A stretch of DNA of 64,000 nucleotides from an uncultured Pelagibacteraceae bacterium (GCA_902557995.1 CACECL010000001.1:98904-162903), one strand, 5' to 3'; shown: positions 31,627 through 41,722, numbered from the stretch's first letter. A program made the numbers and translations. The notes: generated by a model not told the origin, from the sequence alone.

Positions 31627-33060
31627 ATGTTAGACAAAAAAAATTTTTACATTAATGGAGCGTGGGTTAAGCCAGATAGCTCTGAGGAAATAAAAGTAAT
31701 TGATCCTGCTACAGAAGAAAATTGTGCAGTAATTACTTTGGGGAACAAAGCAGATGTTGATATTGCTGTTAATGCAGCTAAAGATGCCTATGAGTCTTGG
31801 ACCTTTTCTTCTAAAGAAGAAAGAATTGAATTATTAGAAAAACTTTATGCAAATTATAAGAAAAGATGGGCAGATATTGCAAAAGCCATAACTCTTGAAA
31901 TGGGTGCTCCAAAAGATTTTGCAACAAAATTACAAGCAGGCACAGGAGCAAGTCATATTAAATCATTTATTAGATATTTAAAAAATTTTGAATTTGAAAA
32001 ACCTTTAGGAGATCATGCTCCTAACCAAAGATTAATTTATGAACCAAAAGGTGTTTGTGCACTAATAACACCATGGAATTGGCCGATGAACCAAGTTTGT
32101 TTAAAAGTAATGCCAGCAATTGCAGCAGGTTGCACAATGGTTTTAAAGCCATCAGAATTAGCACCACTCTCTTCAATGATACTTGCTGAAATTATTGATG
32201 ATGTAAAATTTCCAAAAGGTGTGTTTAATTTAGTTAATGGTGATGGAGCAACAACAGGTGATGCTCTTACAAGCCATCCAGATATTAATATGATTTCTTT
32301 TACGGGATCAACAAGAGCAGGAGCTTTGATTTCTCAAAATGCCGCTAAAGATTTTAAAAGAGTAAGCTTAGAGTTAGGTGGTAAAGGAGCAAATATTATA
32401 TTTAAAGATGCCGATCCAGAAGCAATTGAAAGAGGAGCTTTAAGATGTTTTAGAAATTCTGGACAATCTTGTAATGCTCCAACAAGAATGTTAGTTGAAA
32501 AATCAATGTATGAAGAGGCTATTGAGAGATTAAAAAAATATACTGAAAATTTTGAGGTGGGAGATCCTAAAAAAGAAGGAGAACATATAGGTCCAGTTAT
32601 TTCAGAAACTCAATACAATAAAATACAAACTTTAATCCAAAAAGGAATAGATGAAGGTGCAAAATTAGTTGCTGGAGGAACAGGTAAACCTGAAGGATTA
32701 GACAAAGGTTACTTTGTTAAACCAACTGTTTTTGCAGATGTAAATAATAATATGGAAGTTGCAAGAACAGAAATTTTTGGACCCGTTTTATCTGTTATTC
32801 CATTTGAAACAGAAGAAGAGGCAATAACAATTGCAAATGATACTGCTTATGGATTGACAAATTATATTCAAACCCAAGACTCTGAAAAAGTACAAAGAGT
32901 TGCAAGAAAATTAAGATCTGGAATGGTTGACGTAAATGGCGCCGGTATTGCAGTTGATGCACCTTTCGGTGGTTTTAAACATTCTGGAATAGGTCGAGAA
33001 GCAGGTGAACACGGTTTAGAAGAGTTTTTAGAAGTAAAAGCCGTAGGTGGTTGGAGTTAA
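31627..33060 (+). CDS. NAD(P)-dependent aldehyde dehydrogenase
   Basis: The 477-residue protein has all ALDH motifs: ITPWNWPMNQVCLK, FTGSTRAG, the general-base glutamate in LELGGKGA, and the catalytic cysteine in NSGQSCNAPTRM. It is a close paralogue of the ALDH at 17162, sharing the MLDKKNFYINGAW start and long identical blocks. It is next to the ureohydrolase gene, so an aminoaldehyde or guanidino-aldehyde is plausible. A succinate-semialdehyde type role is possible too. It converges with the ArgE-like gene and overlaps it by 4 bp. Confidence 0.85.
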   Translation: MLDKKNFYINGAWVKPDSSEEIKVIDPATEENCAVITLGNKADVDIAVNAAKDAYESWTFSSKEERIELLEKLYANYKKRWADIAKAITLEMGAPKDFATKLQAGTGASHIKSFIRYLKNFEFEKPLGDHAPNQRLIYEPKGVCALITPWNWPMNQVCLKVMPAIAAGCTMVLKPSELAPLSSMILAEIIDDVKFPKGVFNLVNGDGATTGDALTSHPDINMISFTGSTRAGALISQNAAKDFKRVSLELGGKGANIIFKDADPEAIERGALRCFRNSGQSCNAPTRMLVEKSMYEEAIERLKKYTENFEVGDPKKEGEHIGPVISETQYNKIQTLIQKGIDEGAKLVAGGTGKPEGLDKGYFVKPTVFADVNNNMEVARTEIFGPVLSVIPFETEEEAITIANDTAYGLTNYIQTQDSEKVQRVARKLRSGMVDVNGAGIAVDAPFGGFKHSGIGREAGEHGLEEFLEVKAVGGWS

Positions 33061-34235
33061 TTTACTGATTTATCTTTTACACCTTCTAAAAATTTGAGAC
33101 ATTTTTTCATTTCATTTAATTCTATGAACTCGTCAATTTTGTGAGCTTGTTCTATGGATCCAGGTCCACAAACAACTGTACTGATTCCTAATTCTTGAAA
33201 TAAACCAGCTTCTGTTCCAAAAGAAACTACTTCTCTAGAATTATCACCAGTTATATTTGATACAAATTCACATGCTTCAGACTCATCTAATCTATTAAAA
33301 CCAATAACTTCGCCTATCACTTCTTTTTTAATATAAGAATCTGGAAATATTTTTTGCATTTCAGGTAAGAGTACTTCACTTGCGTATTTATCAATTTCAT
33401 TAGTAACAAATTCCCCATCTTCTTTAACAACTGGTCTTGTTTCCCATTCAACACTACATTTATCTGCAATGACATTGTGGGCAATACCACCTTTAATTCC
33501 ACCAATTGATAAAGTTGAATGTGGAGGATCAAAAATACTATCTTTTTGAACTCTTTTTTTTAACTCCTCTCTAATTTCTAAAAGTTTTCCAACATATCTA
33601 GTAGCATATTCAGCTGCATTTACTCCTAAATGTGGTTTAGAACTATGACCCGCAAGTCCTCCAAAGTGAACTGTGTATTCATTCATACCTTTGTGGGCAT
33701 CAATAATTTTCATTTTAGTTGGTTCACCAATTATACAAATTCCATTTTTGATATCTCTTTTTTTTAATTCCTCTATTAATAAAGGAGCTCCAATACATGC
33801 AGTCTCTTCATCAAATGTGTAACAGAAATGTAAGTCTCTATCTAAATTGCTTTCTTTGAAGATAGGTGCATAAGCAAGTGTACATGCGATAAAACCTTTC
33901 ATGTCACATGAGCCTCTTCCATATAATTTATCATTTTTAATAGTTGCAACGAATGGATCACTACTCCAACCTTTAGATACCGGAACCACATCAGTGTGCC
34001 CAGACAATATAATTGGTTTTTTTGTGCTTTGATTTTTTGCTTTTAGAGTTCCAAAAAGATTTACTCTTTTTTTATCATTATCATAAACTTTGAAAGTATC
34101 TATTCCGATGTTATTTAAAATTTTTTCACAATAATCAATCAAATTACTGTTATCTTGACCTGAGATAGTTTTAAATGCGATTAAGTCAGTTAAAATCTTG
34201 ATTGATTTTTCATATAAATTGTTATCTATACTCAT
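33057..34235 (-). CDS. argE: M20-family deacylase, acetylornithine deacetylase (ArgE)-like
   Basis: The 392-residue protein has the two-zinc M20 motifs: SGHTDVVPV with the histidine and following aspartate, GRGSCDMKG, and the catalytic glutamates in DEETACIGA. GEPTKMKIIDAHKG and the dimerisation domain follow. ArgE removes the acetyl group of N-acetylornithine in arginine synthesis. No other arg gene lies beside it. A catabolic role is possible: the doeA product, acetyl-diaminobutyrate, needs a deacetylase and none of the DoeB family is visible. That link is speculative. Confidence 0.8.
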   Translation of the reverse strand: MSIDNNLYEKSIKILTDLIAFKTISGQDNSNLIDYCEKILNNIGIDTFKVYDNDKKRVNLFGTLKAKNQSTKKPIILSGHTDVVPVSKGWSSDPFVATIKNDKLYGRGSCDMKGFIACTLAYAPIFKESNLDRDLHFCYTFDEETACIGAPLLIEELKKRDIKNGICIIGEPTKMKIIDAHKGMNEYTVHFGGLAGHSSKPHLGVNAAEYATRYVGKLLEIREELKKRVQKDSIFDPPHSTLSIGGIKGGIAHNVIADKCSVEWETRPVVKEDGEFVTNEIDKYASEVLLPEMQKIFPDSYIKKEVIGEVIGFNRLDESEACEFVSNITGDNSREVVSFGTEAGLFQELGISTVVCGPGSIEQAHKIDEFIELNEMKKCLKFLEGVKDKSVN

Positions 34236-34259
34236 AAACTTAAAACACTATATTATATT

Positions 34260-34604
34260 ATGATTAAAGAGCAAATTACCTATAATGATTTTGAAAAAGT
34301 AGATATTAGAATTGGTACTGTAATTTCTGTTAAAAAAAATGAAAAAGCTAGAAAACCTTCATTGGTTATCGAAGTTGACTTTGGAAGTGAACTTGGTATT
34401 AAGCAATCATCAGCTCAAATTACTCACTATTATAATGAGGAGAATTTAAAAGGAAAACAAGTTATTGCTGTTTGTAATTTTCCTGAAAAAAATATTGCTG
34501 GAATAGTTTCTCAAGTATTGGTTTTAGGAGCAATTGATGCCGATGGAAAGGTTACACTTGTTCATCCATCTCAAAAAGCAGAAAATGGATTACCGATTGC
34601 TTAA
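34260..34604 (+). CDS. csaA: CsaA-like tRNA-binding/chaperone protein
   Basis: The 114-residue protein is the single tRNA-binding (EMAP II-like OB fold) domain called CsaA: DIRIGTVISVKKNEKARKPS, GIKQSSAQITHYY, VIAVCNFPEKNIAG, and the ending HPSQKAENGLPIA. In Bacillus CsaA has chaperone-like, secretion-related activity. It begins a plus-strand run with a LysE-type exporter 2 bp after it and aconitase next. There is only a 24-bp spacer to the divergent ArgE-like gene. Confidence 0.9.
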   Translation: MIKEQITYNDFEKVDIRIGTVISVKKNEKARKPSLVIEVDFGSELGIKQSSAQITHYYNEENLKGKQVIAVCNFPEKNIAGIVSQVLVLGAIDADGKVTLVHPSQKAENGLPIA

Positions 34605-34606
34605 TA

Positions 34607-35200
34607 ATGCATCCTGAAATTCTTTCTATAACTTTATTTGGAATTGTTGCAGCATTTACTCCTGGACCAAATAATTTCGTTGCCTTCTACTCTGGTTTCA
34701 ATTTTGGTATTCTTAGAACGCTACCACATATAATTGGTGTAACTTTAGGATTTCCATTTTTGTTGCTATGTTTAGCTCTAGGGCTGATAAATATTTTTAA
34801 GCTTTATCCTTTAATCCAAGAAGCGTTAAAATATTTAGGAACTCTATTTTTAATTTATTTAGCATACAAAATTTCTTTTTCAGGACCTTCAGATCAGGGA
34901 AATAAAAATAAAAATCCAATTAAGTTTCATGAAACTTTTATTTTTCAATTTTTAAATCCTAAAGGAGTTATTGCATCAATTATTCTTGTTTCAACTTATA
35001 TTAATCCAGGAGAAACCTTTGTAAGTTATACGACTCAAATTATCTTTATGGCCTTAATTGTTTCAGTGACTAGTATAACTCTGTGGACTTTTTTAGGTAA
35101 ATTTTTCAGGAAATTTGCGACAAATCAGAAATTTATTAATTACTTTAATTATGCTATGTCACTGCTTCTTTTAACAAGCATAATAACTTTTTATTTATAA
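34607..35200 (+). CDS. LysE/RhtB-family amino acid exporter
   Basis: The 197-residue membrane protein has six predicted helices and the family opening FTPGPNNFVAFYSGFNFG near residues 18-35, followed by a GxxLGFP stretch. LysE/RhtB proteins export amino acids or derivatives. It lies 2 bp after csaA and 1 bp before aconitase, so it is part of a compact operon. The substrate is not determinable. Confidence 0.85.
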   Translation: MHPEILSITLFGIVAAFTPGPNNFVAFYSGFNFGILRTLPHIIGVTLGFPFLLLCLALGLINIFKLYPLIQEALKYLGTLFLIYLAYKISFSGPSDQGNKNKNPIKFHETFIFQFLNPKGVIASIILVSTYINPGETFVSYTTQIIFMALIVSVTSITLWTFLGKFFRKFATNQKFINYFNYAMSLLLLTSIITFYL

Positions 35201-35201
35201 T

Positions 35202-37871
35202 ATGACTCCAGGAAACAAAAATTCTTATAATTCACTCAAAAAAATCACAGTTAATGACAAAGAGTATAATTATTACTCGTTAAATGAAGCAGAAAAAAAT
35301 GGACTTGAAGGAATAAATAAACTTCCAAAATCTCTAAAAGTTTTACTAGAAAATTTATTAAGATACGAAGACGACTTAAGTGTAACGAAATCTCAAATAG
35401 AGGCGATTAAAAACTGGCTAAAGGCAAAAAAATCTAAAACTGAAATTGCATATAGACCAGCAAGAGTTTTGCTTCAAGATTATACAGGAATACCTGCGGT
35501 TGCAGATTTAGCTGCAATGAGAGAGGCAGTCAAAGAAAAAAATAAAGATCCAAATACAATCAATCCATTATCTGCAGTTGATCTTGTAATTGATCACTCT
35601 GTACAAGTCGACCAGTCTGCAAAAGCAGATTCTTTTGAAAAAAATGTCGATATAGAATTTGAAAGAAATGGAGAGAGATACTCTTTTTTAAAATGGGGAC
35701 AACAGGCATTTGATAATTTTAGAATAGTTCCACCAGGAACAGGAATTTGTCACCAAGTAAATCTAGAATATTTGTCAAAAGTTGTTTGGTCAGAAGAATT
35801 TAAAGGGGAAAAATATCTTTTTCCAGATACTTTAGTTGGAACAGACAGCCATACAACAATGGTAAATGGCTTATCTGTTTTAGGATGGGGCGTTGGAGGA
35901 ATTGAAGCTGAAGCAGGAATGTTAGGTCAACCAATTTCTATGTTAATACCAGAAGTCATTGGTTTTGAAATGAAAAACAAAATGCCAGAAGGAACCACTG
36001 CAACTGATTTAGTATTAACTGTTGTTAAAATGTTAAGAGATAAAGGAGTGGTTGGTAAGTTTGTTGAGTTTTATGGAGAGGGTTTAAAAAATTTAACACT
36101 AGCAGATAGAGCAACAATTGCAAACATGGCACCAGAATATGGTGCTACTTGTGGTTTTTTTCCTATCGATGAAGAAACATTAAAGTATTTGAAATTTTCT
36201 GGAAGAGATCAACAAACTGTTGATATCGTAGAAAATTATGCCAAGGAACAAGGTTTATGGGCGAGTAACGAAATAGAATTTACTGACATTATATCTTTAG
36301 ATATGTCCACAGTTGTACCAACTATTTCAGGACCTAAAAGACCTCAAGACAAAGTTCTTTTAACAGATGCACCTAGTTCGTTTCAAAAAGTATTGCAGGA
36401 AGCCACAAAAAATAATGAAAAGTCGATTTCGAAAGTATCAAATACAGATTATGAAATTAAAGATGGCTCAATATTAATTGCTGCAATAACTTCTTGTACC
36501 AACACTTCTAATCCAAATGTTCTAATCGGGGCTGGACTATTAGCTAAAAAAGCTATTGAAAAAGGTTTGCAGGTTAAACCCTGGGTAAAAACTTCTCTAG
36601 CACCTGGATCTCAAGTAGTTACAGACTATTTAACAAAAGCTGGATTAAATACTTATTTAGATCAGCTTGGCTTTAATTTAGTTGGGTATGGCTGTACAAC
36701 TTGCATTGGAAATTCAGGACCACTTCCAGAAAATATTGTAGAAGCAATCCAAAAAAAAAATATTTATGCAGTTTCAGTTTTATCTGGAAATAGAAATTTT
36801 GAAGGAAGAATTTCACCACATATAAAAGCTAACTATCTGGCATCACCTCCACTTGTTGTTGCATATGCAATAGCTGGGCATATGGAAGTTGATTTGTACA
36901 AAGATCCACTAGGAAAAGATAAAGAAGGAAAAGATGTTTTTTTAAAAGACATTTGGCCTTCAAACAAAGAGATAGAAGACACTTTAAAAGACTCACTTAA
37001 TGCTGAGATGTTTATAAAAAGATACTCAAATGTTTCTGAGGGTCCAACTCAATGGCAAAAAATTAAGACTGATAAAAGCAGTATCTATAATTGGGATGAG
37101 GGATCAACATATGTAAAAAAACCTCCGTTTTTTGACTCATTACCTGATAAACCAGAAGGATTTAAAGAAATTAAGGACGCAAGACCATTATTAATTTTAG
37201 GTGATATGATCACTACTGACCATATATCTCCAGCTGGTAGTATTCAAAAAGATAGTCCAACTGGTGAGTATTTCATGGAACACCAAATTTTACCTAGAGA
37301 TTATAACTCATATGGTTCAAGAAGAGGTAACCATGAAGTCATGATGCGAGGAACTTTTGCAAATATAAGAATTAGAAATGAAATGGCTCCTGGTACAGAA
37401 GGAGGTTTTACAAAGTTATATCCAGAAGAAAAAGTTCTTCCTGTCTATGATGCAGTAGTTGAATATAAGAAAAGAGGAACAGATTTAGTTGTAATAGGTG
37501 GCAAAGAGTATGGAACTGGATCATCTAGAGATTGGGCAGCTAAAGGAACAAAATTACTAGGTATAAAAGCAGTAATTGCAGAGAGTTTTGAAAGAATTCA
37601 CCGATCTAATTTGATTGGAATGGGAATATTACCATTACAATTTATCGACGATGTAAATAGAAAAAATCTAAAATTAATTGGTTCTGAATTAATTAGTATT
37701 ATAAATATAGAAAAGGGTGTTAATCCCTCAGATGAAGTGACAGTTGAAATTAAATATGCTACTGGCGAAATAAAGAAAATTAAAACTTTATGCAGAATTG
37801 ATACAAAAAATGAATTAGAGTATTATAAAAACGGAGGAATTCTGCAGTACGTCTTAAGGAATATGATTTAG
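35202..37871 (+). CDS. acnA: Aconitate hydratase A
   Basis: The 889-residue length is typical of AcnA/IRP-type aconitase. The three cysteines for the 4Fe-4S cluster are visible: one in ITSCTNTSNP and two in GYGCTTCIGNSGP. Other signatures are VGTDSHTTMVNGL, and the swivel domain with GDMITTDHISPAG and GKEYGTGSSRDWAAKG. It converts citrate to isocitrate in the TCA cycle and glyoxylate shunt. It is in a run with csaA and lysE upstream and a YfgM-like gene 2 bp downstream. Confidence 0.95.
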   Translation: MTPGNKNSYNSLKKITVNDKEYNYYSLNEAEKNGLEGINKLPKSLKVLLENLLRYEDDLSVTKSQIEAIKNWLKAKKSKTEIAYRPARVLLQDYTGIPAVADLAAMREAVKEKNKDPNTINPLSAVDLVIDHSVQVDQSAKADSFEKNVDIEFERNGERYSFLKWGQQAFDNFRIVPPGTGICHQVNLEYLSKVVWSEEFKGEKYLFPDTLVGTDSHTTMVNGLSVLGWGVGGIEAEAGMLGQPISMLIPEVIGFEMKNKMPEGTTATDLVLTVVKMLRDKGVVGKFVEFYGEGLKNLTLADRATIANMAPEYGATCGFFPIDEETLKYLKFSGRDQQTVDIVENYAKEQGLWASNEIEFTDIISLDMSTVVPTISGPKRPQDKVLLTDAPSSFQKVLQEATKNNEKSISKVSNTDYEIKDGSILIAAITSCTNTSNPNVLIGAGLLAKKAIEKGLQVKPWVKTSLAPGSQVVTDYLTKAGLNTYLDQLGFNLVGYGCTTCIGNSGPLPENIVEAIQKKNIYAVSVLSGNRNFEGRISPHIKANYLASPPLVVAYAIAGHMEVDLYKDPLGKDKEGKDVFLKDIWPSNKEIEDTLKDSLNAEMFIKRYSNVSEGPTQWQKIKTDKSSIYNWDEGSTYVKKPPFFDSLPDKPEGFKEIKDARPLLILGDMITTDHISPAGSIQKDSPTGEYFMEHQILPRDYNSYGSRRGNHEVMMRGTFANIRIRNEMAPGTEGGFTKLYPEEKVLPVYDAVVEYKKRGTDLVVIGGKEYGTGSSRDWAAKGTKLLGIKAVIAESFERIHRSNLIGMGILPLQFIDDVNRKNLKLIGSELISIINIEKGVNPSDEVTVEIKYATGEIKKIKTLCRIDTKNELEYYKNGGILQYVLRNMI

Positions 37872-37873
37872 TT

Positions 37874-38518
37874 ATGGACGAGGATTTATCAATTATAAAT
37901 ACCAATACTAGAAACGAAAAAATTAAGAATTTTTTTGTAAATAATAAAAATAAAATAATTTCAGTTATAATTATTTTAATAATTATTATAGCAGGTGTTT
38001 TTAGTTACGATAAATATTTAATTAATGAAAAAAAAGATATCTCAGATAGTTATAATTCAATAATCATTGATTATTCTGAAAAAACGAAAAAAAAAACAGC
38101 TAGCAGTCTAATTGAAATTATAAACAAGAAAGATCCAACTTATTCACCTCTATCACTTTATTTTATTATTGATAATAATCTTGTAACTGATCAGTCCAAA
38201 ATCAATTCATTGTTTGATATATTGATAAATGATACTTCATTAGACAGTGAGATTAATAACTTAATTATATACAAGAAGGCACTCTACAATGCAGATAACG
38301 CTCAAGAAAGCGATCTTCTAAATATGTTAAATCCATTGATCAATTCAAAAAGTGTGTGGAAATCACATTCTTTATATTTAATGGCAGAATATTTTTATGC
38401 AAATAATCAAAAACAAAAAGCTAAAGAGTTTTATAATCAAATAATTAGCTTGGAAAATTCTAATCCAGATCTGAAATTAGAAGCTGAAAAAAGATTAAGT
38501 AGAGATTTGAGTGAATAG
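37874..38518 (+). CDS. YfgM-like tetratricopeptide-type membrane protein
   Basis: The 214-residue protein has one membrane helix near residues 22-44 (IISVIIILIIIIAGVFSY) and a periplasmic helical region. It ends in repeats resembling TPR (AEYFYANNQKQKAKEFYNQI). The position immediately before a BamB-like gene matches alphaproteobacterial YfgM/BamB pairs linked to SecYEG and outer membrane assembly. Sequence similarity is weak, so the call rests on topology and context. The next gene starts at a GTG 8 bp before this one ends. Confidence 0.7.
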   Translation: MDEDLSIINTNTRNEKIKNFFVNNKNKIISVIIILIIIIAGVFSYDKYLINEKKDISDSYNSIIIDYSEKTKKKTASSLIEIINKKDPTYSPLSLYFIIDNNLVTDQSKINSLFDILINDTSLDSEINNLIIYKKALYNADNAQESDLLNMLNPLINSKSVWKSHSLYLMAEYFYANNQKQKAKEFYNQIISLENSNPDLKLEAEKRLSRDLSE

Positions 38519-39806
38519 GTTAATATTTTTATTAATTTTAATTTTTTTAAATAATTGTTCATTAAATGAAGGCTCTAAAATATGGACCAAAGATCAGATA
38601 GAAAAGAATAAGCAAGAAAAGTTAAAAAAAGTATTCAATGAAAATAAAAAAATAATAGAAGAATTTAATAGTGAGTTAAGATTAGAATTAGAAAATATTA
38701 AAACTAACAACAAAATCATTGATAATAAAAACAATTATGGATCACAAAGCTATAGTGGAGATTTTAAAAAAATTGATAGTTTAAAATTTAAAAAATTAAA
38801 AAATATTAATCAATTAAATTATCACCCAATTTTTTTGAATGAAGGTATGATTTTTTTTGAAAATAAAGGAACAATAATAAAATATAGTGAAGATAATAAA
38901 ATTTTATGGAAAAATAATCATTATTCAAAAGCAGAAAAAAAACTTTTTCCTAAACTCTATTTCATTAAAGACAATCAAAATTTAATAGTCGCTGATTCAA
39001 TTTCAAAACTCTATTCAGTTGATATTAATACAGGGAATTTAAATTGGTCAAAATATAATGCATACCCATTTAATTCTAACATTAAAAAATATAATGATAA
39101 ATTTTTTGTCATTGATTATAAAAATACTTTAAGATGCTATTTTATAAATGATGGATCTGAATGTTGGAATGTTAAAACTGAAGGGTCGTTTACTTTATCA
39201 AATACTAAGACATCTTTAATTTTAGTTGATAATAAAATTATATTTAATAACTCTGTAGGTGAAATAACTGCTTTAAATATTGAAACAGGCATGCTTCTTT
39301 GGCAGTTACCCACGCAAAGCAGCAATATCATTTATGAAACTTATAATTTTCAAACGTCAGAATTGGTTTCAGATGGAAATTCAATTTATTTTTCAAATAA
39401 TAAAAATGAATTCTACTCAATTGATGTAAATTCAGGGTCAATAAATTGGATAAATAAAATTAATTCTAATATTTCCCCTATAATTATTGAAAATTTAATT
39501 TTTACTGTTTCAAATGAAGGTTTTTTATTTGTAATTGAAAAAAATAATGGAAATATAATTAGAATTACAGATGCATATATTCAATATAATAAAAAGAATA
39601 GATCTGAAATAAAGCCAATTGGTTTTGCTATTGGAAATAAAAATTTATATTTAACAAATTCAGATGGAAAAATTATCATTGTTGATTTAAGTTTGGGAGA
39701 CATAATTAAAATAGAAAAAGTATCTGGAAATCTTGTATCCAAACCATTAATTTTTGAAAATAATTTATATTTAATTAGAAATGGAAAAATTGATAAGTAT
39801 AATTAA
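38511..39806 (+). CDS. bamB: BamB-like PQQ beta-propeller lipoprotein
   Basis: The 431-residue protein starts with a lipoprotein signal (MNRLIFLLILIF, lipobox LNNC at residues 13-16). A charged linker leads to a beta-propeller with PQQ-type blades, for example YSVDINTGNLNWSKYNAYP, ALNIETGMLLWQLP, YSIDVNSGSINWI. BamB is a scaffold of the outer-membrane protein assembly complex. The start is a GTG overlapping the previous gene. It is very rich in asparagine, lysine and isoleucine, reflecting the AT bias. Confidence 0.8.
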   Translation: MNRLIFLLILIFLNNCSLNEGSKIWTKDQIEKNKQEKLKKVFNENKKIIEEFNSELRLELENIKTNNKIIDNKNNYGSQSYSGDFKKIDSLKFKKLKNINQLNYHPIFLNEGMIFFENKGTIIKYSEDNKILWKNNHYSKAEKKLFPKLYFIKDNQNLIVADSISKLYSVDINTGNLNWSKYNAYPFNSNIKKYNDKFFVIDYKNTLRCYFINDGSECWNVKTEGSFTLSNTKTSLILVDNKIIFNNSVGEITALNIETGMLLWQLPTQSSNIIYETYNFQTSELVSDGNSIYFSNNKNEFYSIDVNSGSINWINKINSNISPIIIENLIFTVSNEGFLFVIEKNNGNIIRITDAYIQYNKKNRSEIKPIGFAIGNKNLYLTNSDGKIIIVDLSLGDIIKIEKVSGNLVSKPLIFENNLYLIRNGKIDKYN

Positions 39807-39808
39807 TC

Positions 39809-40240
39809 ATGATCTTAAAATTTTTAGAGAAGATCGGAAGAAAAAAAGTTGTATTAGATAGAGGACCTTCACACCCAAAATTCCAAGAGGCAAAACCTTG
39901 GATGAATAGATACTATGTTTTGTTCAGAAACAGACCTAAGTGGTTTCCGTTTAATATATTAATTCACGAGATGCTAGATGACGATCATGGTGATGGTGTT
40001 CATAATCATTTATGCCCTTATATCACAATTATTTTAAGGGGAGGATATTGGGAGACCACAAAAGATGGAAAATTTTGGAGAAAGCCAGGTTATATTGGTT
40101 TTAGGTCAGCTAATACTTTTCATAGAGTAGATCTTAAACAAGGAACAAATCCAATGACTATATTTATCCCTGGTCCATTCGGATTGAGAAAGGGTCCACG
40201 ATCAGAATATGGTATCGATTTTAAAACTAAAAGAAATTAA
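39809..40240 (+). CDS. Small cupin-like protein, unknown function
   Basis: The 143-residue protein has features of a single cupin domain: HNHLCPYITIILRGGYWET, with histidines that could bind metal, and FRSANTFHRVDL as the second motif. It has no signal peptide. No exact function can be read. It sits between bamB and zapE, and its stop shares one base with the zapE start (TAATG), so it is translationally coupled to zapE. It could be a metal-dependent dioxygenase-like or isomerase-like protein. Confidence 0.65.
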   Translation: MILKFLEKIGRKKVVLDRGPSHPKFQEAKPWMNRYYVLFRNRPKWFPFNILIHEMLDDDHGDGVHNHLCPYITIILRGGYWETTKDGKFWRKPGYIGFRSANTFHRVDLKQGTNPMTIFIPGPFGLRKGPRSEYGIDFKTKRN

Positions 40241-41295
40241 TGTCCAAATCATTTGAAAAAGAATTTGTATCTTTTTGTGAAAATCAAGATTTAGAAGTAA
40301 ATATAAATCAAATTAATGTTATTAAAAAATTAGAGGATTATTATCAAATTAATTTCAAATCATTTTTATTAAAATTATTTTTAAAAAAATCATCCCAAAA
40401 ATGCTTTTATCTTTATGGAGATGTTGGAGTTGGAAAGACTATGATTCTAAATTTTTTTTTCGATCAGCTAGATAAAAAAAAATTAAGAAAACACTTTAAT
40501 GAATTTATGTTAAATTTTCATGATTTTGCTCATGAAAGAAAAGAAAAAAGTGAAGAAAACATAATAAATTTATTTGTTAAAGATTTAAAATCAAAGGCTT
40601 CTTTAATTTATTTTGATGAATTTCAAGTAACTAATATTGTAGATGCTATGATTTTAGGAAAATTATTCGATCAAATATTTAAAGAGAATATCAAAATAAT
40701 TGTAACTTCTAATACTAAAATCTCAGAACTTTATAAGGACGGACTTCAAAGAGATCAATTTGTTCCATTCATAAAAATAATGCAGGATCAATCTGAAGAG
40801 TATGAACTTAAAATTGAGGATGATTATAGAAAATTAAATGATAACAAACTGCAAAGATATTTTTACCCTCTTAATCAAGAAACAAACTTTAAAATTAATA
40901 AATTTTTTAGAAAAATTACTAAAAATAAAAAAAAATCTACAATTTCATTTAATGTAAAGGGTAGAGATTTTAAAATGGAAAATTTTTATGAAGGCATTTT
41001 AAGAATAAAATTTAATGAATTATGTGATCAAAATTTAGGTGCTGAAGACTATTTAGAGATAATTAAAAATTGTAAATTTATAGTAATTGATCAGATACCT
41101 CAATTTAATGATGTGAATTCAAATCAACAACAACGTTTTATCACTTTGGTAGATGTAATTTATGATAAAGATATTTCATTAGCAGTCACAGCAGATCTAA
41201 ATTTAGATCAAATTACCTCATCAAGATTGTTAGAAAAACCATTTAAACGCACCATTAGTCGTTTGTATGAGCTTACATCGAAGGTGCATAATTAA
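40240..41295 (+). CDS. zapE: AFG1-like ATPase ZapE
   Basis: The 351-residue protein has a Walker A motif GDVGVGKTM, a FHDFAHERKEK stretch typical of AFG1/ZapE, and the Walker B LIYFDEFQVTNIVDAM. A C-terminal RFITLVDVIYDKDISLAVTA follows. ZapE is involved in cell division in Gammaproteobacteria and its relatives act in mitochondrial protein handling. It is coupled by 1-bp overlaps to both the cupin gene and the YjbQ gene. Confidence 0.85.
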   Translation: MSKSFEKEFVSFCENQDLEVNINQINVIKKLEDYYQINFKSFLLKLFLKKSSQKCFYLYGDVGVGKTMILNFFFDQLDKKKLRKHFNEFMLNFHDFAHERKEKSEENIINLFVKDLKSKASLIYFDEFQVTNIVDAMILGKLFDQIFKENIKIIVTSNTKISELYKDGLQRDQFVPFIKIMQDQSEEYELKIEDDYRKLNDNKLQRYFYPLNQETNFKINKFFRKITKNKKKSTISFNVKGRDFKMENFYEGILRIKFNELCDQNLGAEDYLEIIKNCKFIVIDQIPQFNDVNSNQQQRFITLVDVIYDKDISLAVTADLNLDQITSSRLLEKPFKRTISRLYELTSKVHN

Positions 41296-41714
41296 TGAAA
41301 CAAGAATTTTACAATCTTCAAATTAAGACTAATGGTCAAAAGTTATATGAATTTACTAATGATACAATTCATTGGATTGGTCAAAATAACTTTAAAAATG
41401 GTATTCTTAATTTAAGTATTCAGCACACAAGCGCCTCATTAATTGTTCAAGAAAATGCAGATCCAGATGTACAAACAGATTTAATAAATTATTTTGATAA
41501 GTTAGCTCCTATGGATAACAAACTATATGTTCATACTACAGAGGGAAAAGATGATATGCCTGCACATATTAAATCTGCATTAACAAATAATCAAATTTCT
41601 TTAAGTGTGAGAGATAGTGAATTGTTGCTTGGAACTTGGCAGGGCATATATTTATTTGAACACAGATTAGAGGCACAAAAAAGAACTATAATTCACCATT
41701 TTATTGGAGAATAA
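41295..41714 (+). CDS. YjbQ/UPF0047-family protein
   Basis: The 139-residue protein fits the family: LSIQHTSASLIVQENADPDV in the middle, HIKSALTN, and the ending YLFEHRLEAQKRTIIHH. YjbQ proteins have weak thiamine phosphate synthase activity in vitro. Their main role is unknown. It is the last gene of the cupin-zapE run and converges on the photolyase gene after 8 bp. Confidence 0.85.
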   Translation: MKQEFYNLQIKTNGQKLYEFTNDTIHWIGQNNFKNGILNLSIQHTSASLIVQENADPDVQTDLINYFDKLAPMDNKLYVHTTEGKDDMPAHIKSALTNNQISLSVRDSELLLGTWQGIYLFEHRLEAQKRTIIHHFIGE

Positions 41715-41722
41715 AACTAAAT

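Noticed and set aside
17162-33060. Recombination between the two aldehyde dehydrogenase genes
   Set aside because: The genes are similar but clearly diverged along the length and lie on opposite strands with no flanking repeats.
38511-39806. Possible quinoprotein dehydrogenase because of PQQ-type blades
   Set aside because: There is a lipoprotein signal and no catalytic aspartate or disulfide pattern of PQQ enzymes; the YfgM-like neighbour supports BamB.
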